Assembly (NCBI GenBank): GCA_041287705.1
Contig: JBGGNE010000029.1
Coordinates: 1 to 19,255 of the forward strand
Direction: 5' to 3'
Source: LW23 sp041287705
Lineage (GTDB): Bacteria > Verrucomicrobiota > Verrucomicrobiia > Methylacidiphilales > UBA1321
Length of the DNA: 19,255 nt
A program made the translations under genes and the position numbers. The notes below the pieces were generated by a model. It saw only the letters and a list, made by a program, of their open reading frames with translations, had not been told where the DNA came from and made no database searches. Shown in pieces: positions 7,298 to 15,736 of the stretch. How positions within the stretch are numbered: position 1 is the first letter of the stretch; every line of letters begins with the position of its first letter.

Positions 7298-7625
7298 TCT
7301 GTTTCGCAGCGATAAGAGCCTTTAGTTTATCCTTTCTCTGCCTCTTCTCGTTGCGCATAAATCCGCGCACATAGCGCCACGCCAGGAAAGTGGCGATACG
7401 GGGACATTTTTAACGCTACGGTCGCAACGGCGCGACGACCGCAACGGGCAGAGGGGAAAGGTGAGTAGAAAGTGCACAGTAGGCATTCTCTGCATAAACC
7501 GCCTGGCGACAAGTACTCTAAATAAAAGTTCTATAGTGCGATAAGAGGGAACAAATAGGCTCGCAGACTCATCATCTCTCTCATCAGTCAGCATGTCGGC
7601 GGCCGGGCGAAGCAAGTTCCCATCC
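7298..7625. other. Gene-poor intergenic stretch
   Basis: These 328 bp lie between the Trm112-like gene and the inverted-repeat element. The longest open frames (61 and 97 codons, minus strand) have no recognisable motif and an Arg/Cys-rich composition typical of chance frames. A direct repeat CGCAACGG occurs twice near 7425-7447. CTTTCTCTGCC (~7333-7343) and GGCAGAGGGGAAAG (~7447-7460) are imperfect inverted partners. I see no RNA gene here. It could be decayed mobile DNA, but no transposase remnant is visible. Confidence 0.4.
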
Positions 7626-7887
7626 GAAGCTCCGTAGGTGCGGTAATGACATAGCCCAGGCCACAGGTCCGCCGACGGCCTGGGTTGTCGGCTGTCTTCA
7701 ATGCGGCCTGTAGGGACGCACAGATAATGTGGCTGAGAATGAAGATTTTATATGTAATGTAACGTAATGTTTTTTACATATAATAGCCTATGAGCGTCCC
7801 AACAGGCCGCGTAATACTTTATGACTAACCCAGGGCGGCGTCGGAACTCTGCCCTGGGCTATGTTATTATCGCACCTACTGTGCTTC
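7626..7887. repeat. 262-bp composite inverted repeat, 94-bp arms
   Basis: Bases 7626-7719 and 7794-7887 are inverted copies of equal length that align without a gap, about 69 of 94 bases identical; most differences fall in one patch of ~16 bp. Each arm holds its own palindromes: CCCAGGCC/GGCCTGGG (7655-7662 and 7677-7684) and AACCCAGGGC/GCCCTGGGCT in the right arm, plus the conserved GCGGCCTGTAGGGACGC (7703-7719), partner GCGTCCCAACAGGCCGC (7794-7810). The 74-bp core is AT-rich and holds an inner inverted repeat, TTATATGTAA/TTACATATAA (7748-7757 and 7774-7783), and a direct repeat GTAATGT (7754-7760 and 7764-7770). Transcription would give a long hairpin RNA. No protein is encoded. It reads as two copies of one palindromic repeat placed head to head, or a non-autonomous mobile element. 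Confidence 0.8.
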
Positions 7888-7975
7888 AGATACGCACTGA
7901 TGCACTATATGCTATCACTAACTGCTGCAGTATCCTGAATCAGGAGATCGCTGCGATTGGCTTAGCTGGCGCAAC

Positions 7976-8671
7976 TCAGCTCTGCGGAACCGACTGCGCA
8001 AAATACACGCGCTGGTTCGGGTTGTTGATGCAGGCGGAGGGGATGGTGGTATCGCGGGAGAGAAGGCGATCCAGCATGGGGCGTTTGTCGTCGCCGTTGA
8101 CCAGGAACCAGATTTCGCGTGCGGCATCCAGCACGGGGTAAGTGACGGTGAAGCGCTTGGTGTTGAGCTGCGGCACGTCGTTGAGGATAGCGTAGCGGTC
8201 GCGCACTTCCAGGCCGGGAGTGCCAGGGAAGAGCGAGGCGGTGTGGCCGTCGTTGCCCATGCCCAGCAGAACGAGATCGAACGTGGGAGTATTGCCGAGT
8301 TTGTCGACAAGCTGCTCCTCAAACCAGTCGGCGCAGGAAACGAAGTCGGGAGCCAGATGCCAGGAGATGAAGTTGTGGTTGAACTCGGGACGGCCTTTGC
8401 CCAGGGTTTCGCGAACCATTTTCTCATTACTGGCCGGATCAGTGACGGGGACAGTGCGTTCATCGCCAAGCCACCAGCCGATGTTTTCCCACGGCAGAGT
8501 GTCGAGGCCGTTAAGCGCCTCGTAGAAAGCCTTGGGCGTACTGCCGCCGGAGAGCGCGATGTGCGCGGCACCGCGCTGCGCGATGGCCGTGCGCACGACG
8601 ATGTTGAAATCGGCAACCATCGCGGTAAGCCACGCGCGGCTATGGGGAAAAACGGATTCCTGGATATCCAT
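7976..8671 (-). CDS. pgl: 6-phosphogluconolactonase (SOL/DevB type)
   Basis: This enzyme hydrolyses 6-phosphogluconolactone to 6-phosphogluconate, the second step of the oxidative pentose-phosphate pathway, in the cytoplasm. The 231-aa protein has the family's three signatures in order: ALSGGSTPKAFYEAL (SGGSTP at 41-46), WWLGDERTVPVTDPASNEKM (DER at 70-72) and LVLLGMGNDGHTASLFPG (137-150 for the Gly-rich part). The length matches the family. The frame stays open to 8815, but the extra 48 residues are unrelated to the family and Cys/Arg-rich, so I chose the ATG at 8671. zwf and gnd are not in the window. It lies 157 bp downstream of the VWA gene on the same strand, and the palindrome in the gap may mark a separate promoter. 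Confidence 0.95.
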   Translation of the reverse strand: MDIQESVFPHSRAWLTAMVADFNIVVRTAIAQRGAAHIALSGGSTPKAFYEALNGLDTLPWENIGWWLGDERTVPVTDPASNEKMVRETLGKGRPEFNHNFISWHLAPDFVSCADWFEEQLVDKLGNTPTFDLVLLGMGNDGHTASLFPGTPGLEVRDRYAILNDVPQLNTKRFTVTYPVLDAAREIWFLVNGDDKRPMLDRLLSRDTTIPSACINNPNQRVYFAQSVPQS

Positions 8672-8772
8672 GATAGACAACCACTCTGCCGCCGCACGGG
8701 GCAAAGGTAAAGTCACAAAACGATGACTGCGGGCGCCGGCGACAGCACATCTTTGGGACGCGTACAAACGAT

Positions 8773-8786
8773 TGATCGATCGATCA
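8773..8786. promoter_or_regulatory. 14-bp perfect palindrome upstream of pgl
   Basis: TGATCGATCGATCA is a perfect palindrome in the 157-bp gap between the VWA gene and pgl, about 100 bp upstream of the pgl start. It could be an operator for pgl or a chance GATC/CGAT run. No T-run follows on either side, so it is not a terminator. Confidence 0.3.
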
Positions 8787-8828
8787 TGCCAGACTACACA
8801 GCTTCGGCACCGCACCCGGGCTCATGAA

Positions 8829-11276
8829 TCACGCCACGATGGTTCCGGCGCCGGTGATCCATTTCTTGCGCAGCACCCACTCGGTGGCGAGCAGGGTCAA
8901 GAGGCTTAGCATGATCCAGGGATTCATACCCAGGGGCGTGCGCGTGGTGGCGGTCTTCTCGGTTTCTTCGCGCTTCTTTAACATGCGATTGGCCAGGTCG
9001 GCGGCGTTGGGGGCGGATTCCTCGGCGTAGGCTTCGCCGCGGGTGATTCCGGCCCACTGACGCAGGTTATCCATGTCGCGTGCGGTTCGCTGAAGCTCGC
9101 GGTTAACGTCGCGCACTTCTATGGTACGGCGTGCGACCACCTGGCCTTTCTGGCTCAGCACCGTGACGGCATAGGTGCCCGCTGCCGGAACCTGAAAGGT
9201 GAATGGAACGGAAATGCCCGGCGCGAGTGCGGACTGCTGCTCCAGCAGGACTTTTTCCGTGGAGTCCGTGACGCGGGCGATATAGGAATCCTCCGGCACG
9301 GAGCTTGCCGCCGCGCCGGTCAGCGCGGTAGGCGCGCCGGGGGCTGGAGCCGTGGCAGCGGAAGGAGTGGATTCGCTCACAGGAACTGATCCGGCAGCGG
9401 GGACGGCTCCAGCGTCGGGCTTATCCTTGTCTTTTTCCTTTTCCTTACGCTGCTCAGGGCGGGCGGCTTGCTCCAGGGTAAAGTGCAGCGGCGTTTTGGG
9501 ACGCATATCGGGATTGGTGCTCTGGATCGTAATCTCTTCGCGCGCCGACTGCCCCAGATATCGGAAGAACTGCTGCCAGAAGCGATCGAACTGTTTGATA
9601 TCCGTTTCCTTTACCATGCGCCAGCGCCAGAAGTTCTGCACGGTGATAACCGCACTGATGCCCGCGCCGTAAAACTGGCTGGCGATGAGGATGCGCTTGC
9701 CGTCCGAGCCTTTGTCGGTGTCGTGCGTGGCCCAGACCAGGGCGCCGGGTTTGGCTTTTTCGACGCGGCCGTACTCGGTAAAGTTGGGCAGCCGCGCCCA
9801 TGCCCTGGCGGATTCCTCAGGCGTGCCGGCGATCTGAAACACGGAGTTCTGCACCGCATTTGGCGCGAGGATAAGGCGAAATGGCTGGTTGAGGCCGCGC
9901 ACACCTTCGGCGGGATCGATGGTGACGGGCAGAAGCTGCTCCAGCCGAGTGCCGGACCACGTGGAATCGAACGTATCGGCGCCACCCAGCATCAGCAGTC
10001 CGCCGCCCAGTTCCGAGACGAAGCGCGAGATAAGGTTCTGCTGCTCGGGTGTCAGATCCTCGGGCTTCAGGTTGGAGAGAACCACGACGCGGTACGGGGC
10101 CAGTTGCTCGATTTTCGTGGGAAAACCGTCCAGGAGTTCGCTGCCCGTTTCCACATTCTGGCGGAAGACTGAGGTGCGCGCAGTGCGGCTGAGTCCGGTC
10201 AGTCGCAGTGCGGGATCGCCCTTCAGTGCGCGGCCGATGAATTTGTAATCCCACGTCAGCGAGCCCTGCACGAAGAGGATGCGCACTGCTTCTTCCTGAA
10301 CCACGCGCACCTGATGCGACGTGCGCAGCACAGGCGTGGAAATCGTGGCCACCGCTGAAGATGATGACGACGACGATGCCGCGCCCTCCGGGCCGGTGCT
10401 GGGTGGCGCAAGCTGAATGGTGTAGGTGTTGAGAGCCGGTTCTGTCTCAGTGATCAGGAAGGTCTCCGTCCAGAAACGACCGCCCGTAAAGGCGGGAACG
10501 CGGCGCACTTCCTGAATATTGCCGTCGCGCAGCAGAAGTAGATCGAACGCCGGCATTTCCGCATCGCCCACCGCTTCCAGATCCGCGGAAATGCGGAAAG
10601 CCTGATGCGGCGCCGCCTGGCGGGGGCCGTGCGCATCGTGCAGCGTGAGCGAAGGACGGCTTTTGTCGCTGCCAAAGCCCACGGCAAAGAAGGGCGCTCC
10701 GGCATCGGTCAAACCGGTAAGGGCGTTGCGGTTGCGGGAGTTCTCGTTGGCGGCGCCATCTGTCAGCGCCAGCACGGCCAGCGGTGCCGCAGGTGCGCTG
10801 CTGAGGCTGAAGAGAATCGCGGCGGCAAGATCTGTCGCCGGGCCATTGGGGTTGCCGGTGGCGATGTCTTCGCCGCTGGCCACGCGCGGTTCGCGGGAGA
10901 AGAGCACGGGGCGCAGCGTCCATCCGTTGGCGCGCGCCATGGGCTGCAGGGTGTCGCGCATCATGGCCACCGCGCGGCGATACCGGTTGTCGGTGCCATC
11001 TCCTTTATCGTTTACCGACATGCTTTCGCTGCAATCCAGCAGCACGGCGATTTCGTTGGAGTGGGGCTTGATGCGCGACTGAACCAGCGTGGGGCGCGAG
11101 AGCAGCATGGCCAGCATCAGCATGGCGACCAGCCGCATGGCCACCAGCGCCACGCACTGCTTTGTGGTAAGCCCCTGCCTGCGAAGGATATACCAGGAAA
11201 GACCCGCTACCAGCACCGCTGCCGGTATTCCCACCCAAAGCGCGGCAGGAAAATCAAACGTTATTGCGTCGGCCAT
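8829..11276 (-). CDS. VWA / glutamine amidotransferase-like membrane protein
   Basis: An 815-aa membrane protein from the ATG at 11276 (an upstream in-frame TTG at 11288 adds four residues). Two hydrophobic helices lie near the N-terminus (~11-31 and ~43-60), followed by a von Willebrand A domain with a complete metal site: D-C-S-E-S (81-85), the Thr of NGPATD and the Asp of LALTDGAAN. A central region (~340-560) contains RILFVQGSLTWDYKFI, a stretch with LGGGLLMLGGADTF and the ARLPNFTEYGRV region; this is the class-I glutamine-amidotransferase-like fold common in these proteins, without an obvious catalytic Cys. A poly-Ser run at ~310 and a Pro/Ala linker at ~640-680 separate domains. A last helix (~785-802) anchors the C-terminus. 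Such proteins are usually encoded with MoxR ATPase, DUF58 and BatA-like genes; here only the DUF4175-type partner is present. Exact function unknown. Confidence 0.88.
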   Translation of the reverse strand: MADAITFDFPAALWVGIPAAVLVAGLSWYILRRQGLTTKQCVALVAMRLVAMLMLAMLLSRPTLVQSRIKPHSNEIAVLLDCSESMSVNDKGDGTDNRYRRAVAMMRDTLQPMARANGWTLRPVLFSREPRVASGEDIATGNPNGPATDLAAAILFSLSSAPAAPLAVLALTDGAANENSRNRNALTGLTDAGAPFFAVGFGSDKSRPSLTLHDAHGPRQAAPHQAFRISADLEAVGDAEMPAFDLLLLRDGNIQEVRRVPAFTGGRFWTETFLITETEPALNTYTIQLAPPSTGPEGAASSSSSSSAVATISTPVLRTSHQVRVVQEEAVRILFVQGSLTWDYKFIGRALKGDPALRLTGLSRTARTSVFRQNVETGSELLDGFPTKIEQLAPYRVVVLSNLKPEDLTPEQQNLISRFVSELGGGLLMLGGADTFDSTWSGTRLEQLLPVTIDPAEGVRGLNQPFRLILAPNAVQNSVFQIAGTPEESARAWARLPNFTEYGRVEKAKPGALVWATHDTDKGSDGKRILIASQFYGAGISAVITVQNFWRWRMVKETDIKQFDRFWQQFFRYLGQSAREEITIQSTNPDMRPKTPLHFTLEQAARPEQRKEKEKDKDKPDAGAVPAAGSVPVSESTPSAATAPAPGAPTALTGAAASSVPEDSYIARVTDSTEKVLLEQQSALAPGISVPFTFQVPAAGTYAVTVLSQKGQVVARRTIEVRDVNRELQRTARDMDNLRQWAGITRGEAYAEESAPNAADLANRMLKKREETEKTATTRTPLGMNPWIMLSLLTLLATEWVLRKKWITGAGTIVA

Positions 11277-11387
11277 AGCTCCCGGCAAATAGGGGATAGT
11301 TGGGCACTGACAGTGACGCCGGGGCCGGGCAATGGACTGGGCAAAAAGCGCCGCATGGGAAAGGTTAGCACCAGGAAGGCTTCAGCT

Positions 11388-11552
11388 TCAACCTTTTGGC
11401 GCAAGAATGGAGTGCAAGCCTTTACTGCTGACGATGCCCTGGAACTCTGATTGCAGGTGATGCTGAATCACACTCAGAGCTTCCTCTTTTGAGTAAGGAG
11501 TTTTCAGATCAAAGGCATGTTCCAGCAACAGGCTTATGGGCGGTAAATTCAT
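11388..11552 (-). CDS. Possible small protein, 54 aa, unknown
   Basis: An ATG 10 nt after the stop of the DUF4175-type gene opens a 54-aa frame starting MNLPPISLLLEHAFDLKTPY and ending GLHSILAPKG. An upstream TTG at 11585 would make it overlap the preceding gene. The composition is reasonable for a real small protein and a short helix (SKEEALSVIQHHLQSEF) is plausible, but there is no known motif and no clear Shine-Dalgarno sequence. It sits between two genes on the same strand that probably form one transcript. It may equally be a chance frame. Confidence 0.3.
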   Translation of the reverse strand: MNLPPISLLLEHAFDLKTPYSKEEALSVIQHHLQSEFQGIVSSKGLHSILAPKG

Positions 11553-11562
11553 GGCGCTACGG

Positions 11563-14500
11563 TTATTTCTCCGAGAGCATCTCAAAGTATTTATGGATAC
11601 GATCGCGATACGCGGCAGGAACAGCGGATGGATCGAACTGCACGCGGCCGATTTCGCGTTTGTCCGTCTCGGTGCGGCCGATTTCAGCGCGGTAGGCTTC
11701 GATCTGGTGCAGCAGCGACTTCAGAGTCTCGGCGGGAACTTCGCGGTCGCGTTTTTCCAGCGATTCCTCGGCCTGGCGCATGATGACCACGGCGGGGCTG
11801 TCGGAATTATTGGGGCCGGTTTCCTGCATGGCTTCGCGCAGATTCGCCATCACTTCGCGCTTCGCCTTGTTCATATCCTCCGGGCTGGGGCGCTGATCGA
11901 TGGGACGCTGGGATTGCGCGTGCAGCGATTCCAGCTGGCGCACCGCTTCGGCAAGCTGCGTCTCACGCTGAAGGCTGCTGGGCGAGCCATGCTGGCCCGG
12001 ACCTGGCGTCGCGGCTTGATCCTGTCCGGGCTCCATACCGGCCTGACCCTGCTGAGCGCCAGGTGATTTGCCGCCTGGTTCGGAAGCGTTTGGCTGAGGC
12101 ATTCCGGGTGCTGGAGTCGAAGGCTTATCCGCCATCGCGGGGTTCTGACCCTGTTTGCCATCGGCGCCGGGCGTCGAGCCTTCGCCTTTATCGCCCTCTT
12201 TGGCCTGCTGACCTTTGCTTTTGCCCTTACCTTTATCGCCCTGCCCCTGCTGGCCTGGTTGCTGGCCGGCCTGTTCCCCATCCTTGCCATCTTTCCCTTT
12301 GCCCTCTTTACCGTCCTTGCCATCTTTGCCCTGGGCCTTGGCCTGGCCTTTTTCGCCTTTGGCCTTGTCACCGGGCTTTTGAGCCGCCGTATCGCCGGCC
12401 TTACCGGGTTCTTTTCCGGGAGCAGCCGCCTGGGCCTGTTGCTGATCCTTATCGCCCGGGTTCTGCTCCTTATCCTGGCCTTCATTGGGCTTCTGCGCGG
12501 CGGCTTCTTTCTGATCAGCGGCGTCCTTCTGGCCGGCATCAGGTTTGTTCTGGGCGCTCGATTCCTGGGGCAGGCTCTTGTCAAAGGCATCGGCCAGCGC
12601 CTTCATTTTGGGCAGCGACTGTCCGGCGGCCTGCTTCTGGGCGGCGGGATCTTTGGCGGCACCCAGCTTCTCCAGCGATTTCTCAATATCGGCCTGGCGT
12701 TCCGGCGTCAGATGCTCGTTCAATGCCGGCTTGATTTCGCCGGCCTTCGTCAAGTCCGGGGCTATACGCGCCAGTTCCGCGGTTGTTTCGCTGGCCTTTT
12801 GGGCGAAATCCTGGGCTTCCTCCCGGCTCAGAGGCTTTTGCTCCATAGCTTCCAGGCGTTGAATCTCTTTCTTCAGCTCGTCGCGGAGCTTGTAGGCGTC
12901 GGTCAGCTTTCGATCTTCGGATTTCTCCGAGAGCCGATCGTGCAGCTTCTCCAGGTTTTCGGCAGCTATACGCGTGTGGCGCAGGGCATTGCGGTGCTGT
13001 TCATCAAAGGATTTCCCGGCGCGATCCATTGCGCCATCCACCGCTTTCTTCGCGTCTTCCTGCTTCGCAAACTGCTCCTTGTGCTTGTCAGCCAGTTCCT
13101 GAAACTCCTTCTGCAGGGCGCGCTCTTTCTCCGCCAGTTTGGGAAAATCGTTGGTCTTCAGCGGATTGGCTTCAGACGTAATCTTGCGCTGCTTATCGGC
13201 AAGCTCAGCCAGCTTTTCCAGCATCTCCTGCTCCTCGCGGCGAAACGACGTCACCGTCGTGCTGCGCCCATCGTTGGCGTCATCCTTGGGCGAATCCTTG
13301 AATTCGTCCGGATGCTCCATGATGGCCTTCACGAGATCCTTACGCGCGGCAATCAGGCGGGCCAGCGCATCCTGTTGCGGAGGAAGAGCTCCCGGCGGCT
13401 TCTTCTGCTGAAACTGATCGATCGCCTCGCCCATGGAATCCTGCGCGGCGGCAAGATTATCCAGCATAGCACCGATCGAGGTGTTCTCCTCGGCGGCGAT
13501 TCTGGAGTACAGGTGGCGCGTGGCCGCGGCCAGATCCTGCTGGGCGGAGGTGAGCTTTCCCACTTCTTCCTCCAGCTTCTCTTTATCTGTAACATTGCGC
13601 TGCACGTGGCGGTAGTTCTCCTGCAGCATCTGCTTCTGCCGCTGGATCAGACGGGAGAGCTCGTCGATAAACTCACGCCCTTTGCCCGCCTGCCCCTGCA
13701 TTTTCACCAGATCCTCGCGAAAGGGCCGCACTTCCAGAAAGTACAGATCCGAGCTGTAGGTGCTGCCATCATCCGTGGTGGCAACAGCATGGTACGAGAC
13801 CAGATCCCACTCCTTCAGACCCAACTCATCGGTGTACAAGACCGGCTGAAAGACCGCATAGTGCGCATCCTGCGGTTTATCCAGGCTGAACTCCTGCTTT
13901 GCGCCGCCGTTAATGGAGGCGTACCACTTTGTGCTGACCAGCTTTTGGCGGGAGGCCGCCTCTATCTGCAGTTGAACCACATCCACCTTCGTGATGGTCA
14001 GATCCTTGCCGGGCTCCGTAATGCGCACTTCGCCCCATTTGGGCTTTTCCAGCGGTTTCTCCGGCGGAATCTCCGGGTCGGGAGACTTGGGCGGAAGCGC
14101 TGCCTCGGTGGAGGTGGCGGCCGTCAGTAAATCCCAGGGGCGGTACGTGACCAGATAGCAGATGTTGATGACCAGCAGGACGGCAAACAACACGCCGAGC
14201 ACATACTGCACTGCGCGGGAAAACGGGGGCTCAATAACCTCGTAAGGCAGGCTTTTGCGGGTTTGCTTCTGAATGCGCTTAAAGAAAGAATTCTGCGCGG
14301 CAATGGTCATGCCGGTATTGAACAGTGCGTTCTGGCTGGCGGCGGGATCTGCGCCCAGATTCTCCAGATGCACCAGCGTGTTCAGCCGATCCTGCAGCGG
14401 CGCCACAGTATCTTCCACAACCCCGGCAAGCCACGAGCGGCTGTGCGTTCGCGAAATCGACATGGTAAGCGCCGCAAGCCCAAGGAGCGAAACCGCGACG

Positions 14501-14694
14501 ACCAGGATGAGCTCCATGCCGATAGCCAGCGCGTAATCCCGCACCAGCCCGCTCGTAATCCCCATCAGCAGCAGAAGCTGCAGCACGCAGGCCGCACAGC
14601 CGATTCCCAGCAGCCACTGCCAGGCGGTGATGCCGTTGCGCCGGCGTGATACCGTGCCCAGGTGCCGCTCAATCAGGGGGTCCAGCATCTTCAT
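11563..14694 (-). CDS. DUF4175-type membrane protein with long coiled coil
   Basis: A 1043-aa protein with two hydrophobic helices at ~24-44 and ~54-78, a third at ~157-178, then a beta-rich soluble domain (~195-330) including TEPGKDLTITKVDVVQLQIEA and a WYASINGG strand. A long charged helical stretch follows (~335-715, Glu/Lys/Gln-rich, probable coiled coil), then ~190 residues of Lys/Gly/Gln/Asp/Ala low complexity (~715-905) with KDGKDGKEGKGKDGKDG repeats, and a conserved-looking helical C-terminus ending in YRDRIHKYFEMLSEK. This matches the DUF4175 proteins of Planctomycetes and Verrucomicrobia that sit beside VWA/GATase genes. By that association it may work with a MoxR-type system in the cell envelope, but no activity can be read from the sequence. 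The start at 14694 has a second ATG two codons on. Confidence 0.85.
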   Translation of the reverse strand: MKMLDPLIERHLGTVSRRRNGITAWQWLLGIGCAACVLQLLLLMGITSGLVRDYALAIGMELILVVAVSLLGLAALTMSISRTHSRSWLAGVVEDTVAPLQDRLNTLVHLENLGADPAASQNALFNTGMTIAAQNSFFKRIQKQTRKSLPYEVIEPPFSRAVQYVLGVLFAVLLVINICYLVTYRPWDLLTAATSTEAALPPKSPDPEIPPEKPLEKPKWGEVRITEPGKDLTITKVDVVQLQIEAASRQKLVSTKWYASINGGAKQEFSLDKPQDAHYAVFQPVLYTDELGLKEWDLVSYHAVATTDDGSTYSSDLYFLEVRPFREDLVKMQGQAGKGREFIDELSRLIQRQKQMLQENYRHVQRNVTDKEKLEEEVGKLTSAQQDLAAATRHLYSRIAAEENTSIGAMLDNLAAAQDSMGEAIDQFQQKKPPGALPPQQDALARLIAARKDLVKAIMEHPDEFKDSPKDDANDGRSTTVTSFRREEQEMLEKLAELADKQRKITSEANPLKTNDFPKLAEKERALQKEFQELADKHKEQFAKQEDAKKAVDGAMDRAGKSFDEQHRNALRHTRIAAENLEKLHDRLSEKSEDRKLTDAYKLRDELKKEIQRLEAMEQKPLSREEAQDFAQKASETTAELARIAPDLTKAGEIKPALNEHLTPERQADIEKSLEKLGAAKDPAAQKQAAGQSLPKMKALADAFDKSLPQESSAQNKPDAGQKDAADQKEAAAQKPNEGQDKEQNPGDKDQQQAQAAAPGKEPGKAGDTAAQKPGDKAKGEKGQAKAQGKDGKDGKEGKGKDGKDGEQAGQQPGQQGQGDKGKGKSKGQQAKEGDKGEGSTPGADGKQGQNPAMADKPSTPAPGMPQPNASEPGGKSPGAQQGQAGMEPGQDQAATPGPGQHGSPSSLQRETQLAEAVRQLESLHAQSQRPIDQRPSPEDMNKAKREVMANLREAMQETGPNNSDSPAVVIMRQAEESLEKRDREVPAETLKSLLHQIEAYRAEIGRTETDKREIGRVQFDPSAVPAAYRDRIHKYFEMLSEK

Positions 14695-14915
14695 AAGCGT
14701 TTATGGGAAGGGAAAGTGTGAAAGAAACGCAACGGGCGGCGGCTCTCTACGCTGAAGGTTACACCTGTAAGACGCGGACTCCTTACTATCTTTACTCGCA
14801 AAAGCCCCCGGTATCAAGGTGCAGAACGAGGCGCGTGACAGAAATTGCGCGGCGCCTGTGGTATTGCGATTGACGGAGCGTAGTGCCAGAGTGCAGGCGC
14901 GGGATCCGCACGATC

Positions 14916-15701
14916 ATGCATCCAATTTTTATCATCACCTACGCGGCCTTCGCGGCAATGGTGACGCTTCTCTTCAGCTTTCTCGTACGTGTGGTAAGAA
15001 AAGACACCGCCCTGCCCGGCGGCAGAATCATCCCGGTGCCGATCGTTGAAGTCGCGCTCGTGCTGGTACTCGTGGCGGCCAGTCTCTATTTTTCGCCGCC
15101 CAAGCTTGCCTGGGCTTTTGCCATCAATGCGTTGATCATCGGTCTCGGCTGGCTTCTCATGTCCCGCCATGGCGTTCTGCTGAAACCGCTTTTGGGCATT
15201 CCATGGAATCCACTCCGCACCCTGGCCACCGCCTTCTGGATCTCGCTGGCCCTGTGTCCGCTCGCGGGCTTTCTTGTGGTGATCAATCAATACCTGTGCA
15301 AAACGCTGGAGCTTCCCTCCGAAGGACAGTCGCTCCACGATATTCTGCTGCACAGCAATGATTTTCCCCTGCTCGCCAAAGTCATCGTCCTGAGCATCAT
15401 CATCGCCCCAGCAGCGGAGGAATTTCTGGTCCGGGCGGTGGTGCAATCTGCTCTGCGCCAGTATATGAACGCCAGCGCGGCCATCATCCTTACCTCTATA
15501 CTCTTTTCCGCTCTTCACCTCACTCCTTCCGTATTTCTGCCGCTTATGTTCAACGGCATTGTATTCGGCATAGCCTTTGAGCGTAAAGGCTCCCTCCCAT
15601 TCAACATACTTATCCACAGCTGCTCCAACGTTCTCTTCATTATCGTCACCTTTGCGGAGCGCTTCTATGGCCAGCCAGGTACATTGCCTGGGTTAGGATA
15701 A
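14916..15701 (+). CDS. CPBP (CAAX-like) intramembrane metalloprotease
   Basis: A 261-aa, very hydrophobic protein with about seven or eight membrane segments. All three CPBP/ABI motifs are present: E-E-F-L-V-R (168-173, EExxxR), F-S-A-L-H (197-201, FxxxH) and H-S-C-S-N (234-238, HxxxN), so it is probably an active glutamate/zinc-type intramembrane protease. The family includes Rce1-like CAAX proteases and bacteriocin-processing or immunity proteins; the substrate here is unknown. I chose the ATG at 14916, which begins directly with a membrane helix, over a GTG at 14883. It is divergent from the DUF4175-type gene (221 bp apart) and convergent with the AraC gene (35 bp apart). Confidence 0.9.
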   Translation: MHPIFIITYAAFAAMVTLLFSFLVRVVRKDTALPGGRIIPVPIVEVALVLVLVAASLYFSPPKLAWAFAINALIIGLGWLLMSRHGVLLKPLLGIPWNPLRTLATAFWISLALCPLAGFLVVINQYLCKTLELPSEGQSLHDILLHSNDFPLLAKVIVLSIIIAPAAEEFLVRAVVQSALRQYMNASAAIILTSILFSALHLTPSVFLPLMFNGIVFGIAFERKGSLPFNILIHSCSNVLFIIVTFAERFYGQPGTLPGLG

Positions 15702-15736
15702 GGGGTGATAAGCTCGCATGGTAATTAATCTTATCT

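Noticed and set aside
7322..7615. Minus-strand frames of 61 and 97 codons
   Set aside because: No motif, Arg/Cys-rich composition, no ribosome-binding site, not extended into neighbours.
7626..7887. CRISPR array
   Set aside because: The repeated units are inverted, not direct, there are only two of them, and no cas genes are present.
12259..14130. Long plus-strand open frame (623 codons), hydrophobic and Leu/Gly-rich
   Set aside because: It lies wholly antisense to the DUF4175-type gene. Its Leu and Phe richness is the reverse complement of Lys/Gln/Glu codons, and it has no motifs or sensible start.
15702..15736. Bidirectional terminator between the protease and the AraC gene
   Set aside because: GATAAG and CTTATC are inverted partners but the stem is short, the loop long, and there is no T-run.
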